Assembly: GCF_003004665.1 (NCBI RefSeq) | Contig: NZ_MUHY01000001.1 | Coordinates: 558,001-622,000 of the forward strand | Length of the DNA: 64,000 nt | Reading direction: 5' to 3' | DNA from: Candidatus Pandoraea novymonadis | GTDB taxonomy: Bacteria > Pseudomonadota > Gammaproteobacteria > Burkholderiales > Burkholderiaceae | Shown here: piece after piece, positions 61,535 through 64,000 of the stretch | How the letters are laid out: every line of letters starts with the position of its first letter | Numbering within the stretch: the stretch's first letter is position 1 | The notes under the pieces: generated by a model | What the model saw: the letters and a program-made list of their open reading frames with translations, nothing else | The model's database searches: none | Told to the model about the DNA's origin: nothing | Position numbers and translations under genes: made by a program

Positions 61535-64000
61535 TTACTGCCTAGCAGTGAGCCAATCTTGGACACTAGCTAAAGCTTTGGACAAATGAATCGGTTCCGT
61601 GCCCCCACCTCGTGCCATCTCAGATCGTCCCCACCCCTTCCCACCAACTTGCTGCGCCACAAAATTCACCAGTTCGCTCGCCTTGATTTTATCGATGACG
61701 TTCGCCGTCACACCCGCAATCAGGCTGACTTTGCTTCCCTCAACCGTTGCTAGCACAATGACTGCCGTCTTCAGCCTATTCTTGAGATTATCCATAGTTT
61801 CACGCAATGTTTTATCATCAGCGTCATCCAACGATGCGGCCAGCACATGTATACCGTTTACATCTACTACCTGTTTGAGGAGTTCGTTACTTTTATGCAA
61901 CACTAGATGAGATTTAAATTTCGACACCACTTTCTCAAGAGATTTAACTTGATCCTGCATCTGAAAGATGCGTTGCTTAAGTTCGGCCGGTGCTACTTTT
62001 AGTGTAGTAGCTGCTTCCCGCATTTGCTCATCAAGCTTTTGCACAAAATGCAACGCGCTACCACCAGTAATTGCCTCAATGCGACGAATACCTGAAGCAA
62101 CACCAACTTCCGTCACAATCTTAAATAAACCAATATCCCCCGTACGTGAAACATGGATGCCCCCACATAATTCACGTGACGTGCCAACCTCAAGTACGCG
62201 AACTTCATCACCGTACTTCTCGTCGAAAAGAGCCGTCACACCGCTCTTAACCGCATTATCAAATGACATAATCATGGCACGTGTGGCGTTATTAGCCAAT
62301 ACTTCATCGTTCACAATTTGCTCAACACGCTGAATCTCATGAGCCGTCATAGGCCTGTTGTGCACAAAGTCAAAACGCATTTTTTCAGCATCGATAAGAG
62401 AGCCTTTCTGCTGAACATGGCTGCCAAGTACTTCCTTCAGTGCTTTGTGCATCAGATGAGTAGCAGAATGGTTACGTGCTATGGAAGCACGTCTCTCCCT
62501 GTCAATTTTTGCCCTTATCTTTTGACCAACTTTCAAAACTCCTAATGTAACAGTACCATAGTGTCCAAAAACATCCGGAAGGATTTTTCTTGTCTCGCCC
62601 ACATCGAAATGCATCTCATTTGATATCAACAAACCTTTATCACCTATTTGACCACCCGACTCCGCATAGAATGGTGTGCGGTCGAGTACAACTATCCCGC
62701 ATTGGCCTGCTGACATGGTTTCAACCGCAACATCATCGATGTATAAAGCGGTCACTTTAGCATCTTCAAACAACAAAATATCGTAGCCTAGAAACTCAGT
62801 TTTGACACCGTTATACTCCAATGCACTAATCATCTTAAACTTACCAGCCGCACGAGCTTGATCACGCTGACGCGCCATCGAGTCGTCGAACGACCTCTCG
62901 TCGACAGTAATCTGACGCTCTCTGCACACATCTGCCGTCAAATCAAGCGAGAAGCCATAAGTATCATGCAACTTAAATGCAAGCCCACCATCCAGTGTAG
63001 TCAGGCCTCGCTTTTGCAAATCAACCAACGCACCATCAAGAATTTCCATACCGCTCTCAATGGTTTCATAAAAACGTGTCTCTTCTTTTTTTAAAATTTC
63101 CTTCACACGCTGTTGAGCATCGAACAGTTCCGGATAAGCGGAACCCATTTCATCCACAAGGTCCGGTACAAGTTTATAGAAAAAAGGTGTTTTGCAACCA
63201 AGCTTGTAACCATGCCGAACAGCACGACGAATAATTCGACGCAAGACGTAACTGCGGCCTTCATTACCTGGAATCACTCCGTCGACAACGAGGAATGTGC
63301 AGGCACGCAAGTGATCAGCAATCACCTTGAGCGAGTTCATTTTGAGATCACAGACGCCAGTTTCACGTCCTGCCGCTTTAATTAGTTTTTGAAACAAATC
63401 AATATGATAGTTACTATGCACATGCTGCAATACCGCTGTGATACGCTCAAGCCCCATACCAGTATCCACACACGGTTTAGGCAACGTCGTCATTTTGCCA
63501 CGGTCATCACGGTTGAACTGCATAAACACTAGATTCCATATTTCAATATATCGATCGCCATCTTCCTCCAACGAGCCTGGTGGGCCACCCCAAAATTCTG
63601 GTCCATGATCAAAAAAAATCTCCGTGCACGGCCCACACGGTCCTGTGTCGCCCATCTGCCAAAAATTGTCTGATGCGTAACGCGAACCCTTATTGTCACC
63701 AATACGAATGATTCGCTCACTAGGCACGCCCACTTCCTTGGCCCAGATATCGTAAGCTTCATCGTCCTCCTTATACACGGTGACCAACAGTTTATCTTTT
63801 GGCAAACCATAGCCAGTCGTCAAAAGTTCCCAAGCGTACTGAATCGCTTCACGCTTAAAATAAGCACCGAAAGAAAAGTTGCCAAGCATTTCAAAAAACG
63901 TGTGATGACGAGCTGTATAACCTACATTCTCAAGGTCATTATGTTTTCCGCCAGCCCGCACACTACGCTGCGCGGTTGTGGCACAAGTATATGAACGTCT
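61535..64000 (-). CDS. alaS: Alanyl-tRNA synthetase (lacks its first ~50-60 residues; runs off right edge)
   Basis: Class II synthetase charging tRNA-Ala, with editing of mischarged serine or glycine. An open frame of 822 codons reaches the window edge; its visible start [22 protein letters not shown] corresponds to about residue 55 of the usual 874. Class II motifs ([36 protein letters not shown]) lead to the editing domain with zinc-binding [13 protein letters not shown] and [13 protein letters not shown], where Ile replaces the more usual Thr. The C-Ala domain ends [19 protein letters not shown] 164-bp piece of the linker (61773-61936) is duplicated at 23820-23983. Confidence 0.96.
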   Translation of the reverse strand, partial: RRSYTCATTAQRSVRAGGKHNDLENVGYTARHHTFFEMLGNFSFGAYFKREAIQYAWELLTTGYGLPKDKLLVTVYKEDDEAYDIWAKEVGVPSERIIRIGDNKGSRYASDNFWQMGDTGPCGPCTEIFFDHGPEFWGGPPGSLEEDGDRYIEIWNLVFMQFNRDDRGKMTTLPKPCVDTGMGLERITAVLQHVHSNYHIDLFQKLIKAAGRETGVCDLKMNSLKVIADHLRACTFLVVDGVIPGNEGRSYVLRRIIRRAVRHGYKLGCKTPFFYKLVPDLVDEMGSAYPELFDAQQRVKEILKKEETRFYETIESGMEILDGALVDLQKRGLTTLDGGLAFKLHDTYGFSLDLTADVCRERQITVDERSFDDSMARQRDQARAAGKFKMISALEYNGVKTEFLGYDILLFEDAKVTALYIDDVAVETMSAGQCGIVVLDRTPFYAESGGQIGDKGLLISNEMHFDVGETRKILPDVFGHYGTVTLGVLKVGQKIRAKIDRERRASIARNHSATHLMHKALKEVLGSHVQQKGSLIDAEKMRFDFVHNRPMTAHEIQRVEQIVNDEVLANNATRAMIMSFDNAVKSGVTALFDEKYGDEVRVLEVGTSRELCGGIHVSRTGDIGLFKIVTEVGVASGIRRIEAITGGSALHFVQKLDEQMREAATTLKVAPAELKQRIFQMQDQVKSLEKVVSKFKSHLVLHKSNELLKQVVDVNGIHVLAASLDDADDKTLRETMDNLKNRLKTAVIVLATVEGSKVSLIAGVTANVIDKIKASELVNFVAQQVGGKGWGRSEMARGGGTEPIHLSKALASVQDWLTARQ
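61773..61936 (-). repeat. Source copy of the duplicated alaS segment
   Basis: This part of the intact alaS is the parent of the 164-bp copy at 23820-23983 on the plus strand, with one base different. The two lie in opposite orientation about 38 kb apart, so homologous recombination between them would invert the intervening DNA. Confidence 0.9.

Overview
The window looks like part of the chromosome of a host-restricted Burkholderiales (beta-proteobacterial) symbiont. Proteins resemble Burkholderia in content and length: monomeric NADP isocitrate dehydrogenase, the rimP-nusA-infB-rbfA-truB-typA cluster with rluB, argA-yggX, rlmB-rnr, tol-pal-cpoB, tig-clpP-clpX-lon followed by tRNA-Val, and thrB beside a BPSS1780-type membrane protein. 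The DNA, however, is AT-rich compared with free-living Burkholderia, and many gaps of 0.3-1.25 kb contain no gene. This is the pattern of a genome in reductive decay. Retention of argA (arginine) and thrB (threonine) fits a nutritional symbiont, which is an inference. No plasmid, phage, insertion sequence, CRISPR or toxin locus was found.

Layout. 1-9.5 kb: 5' part of ppiD (runs off the left edge), a tiny lipoprotein, a SlyD-type prolyl isomerase, mutS, icd. 10.3-21.6 kb: yggT, then a long minus-strand translation and RNA-modification block (typA, truB, rbfA, infB, nusA, rimP, rluB). 22.5-31.7 kb: cinA-like gene, a displaced alaS fragment, argA, yggX, rpiA, tal, rlmB, rnr. 32.6-37.2 kb: complete tolQRAB-pal-cpoB envelope operon. 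37.4-47.3 kb: tRNA-Lys, minCDE, tig, clpP, clpX, lon, tRNA-Val. 47.5-64 kb: ZIP metal transporter, polA, a LOG-family gene starting at the very next base, thrB, BPSS1780-type membrane protein, uvrD-type helicase, valS, galU, tusA, and alaS running off the right edge.

How the genes work together. Most encode core functions: translation initiation and tRNA/rRNA modification, protein folding and proteolysis (Tig, ClpXP, Lon, PpiD, SlyD-type), DNA repair and replication (MutS, PolA with intact proofreading residues, UvrD-type helicase), division-site placement (MinCDE) and outer-membrane constriction (Tol-Pal). Central carbon metabolism is represented by icd, tal, rpiA and galU.

The most unusual signals are structural rather than genic. 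(1) A perfect 21-bp inverted repeat lies inside pal, exactly over the lipobox cysteine. (2) A perfect 15-bp inverted repeat spans the tolA stop codon. (3) A 13-bp inverted copy of the tRNA-Lys 5' end sits in the spacer of its own promoter. (4) A 30-bp near-perfect palindrome lies downstream of icd. (5) A 164-bp piece of alaS is copied, with one difference, into the cinA-argA gap. I saw no convincing new multi-gene system. GC and divergence statements are by eye.
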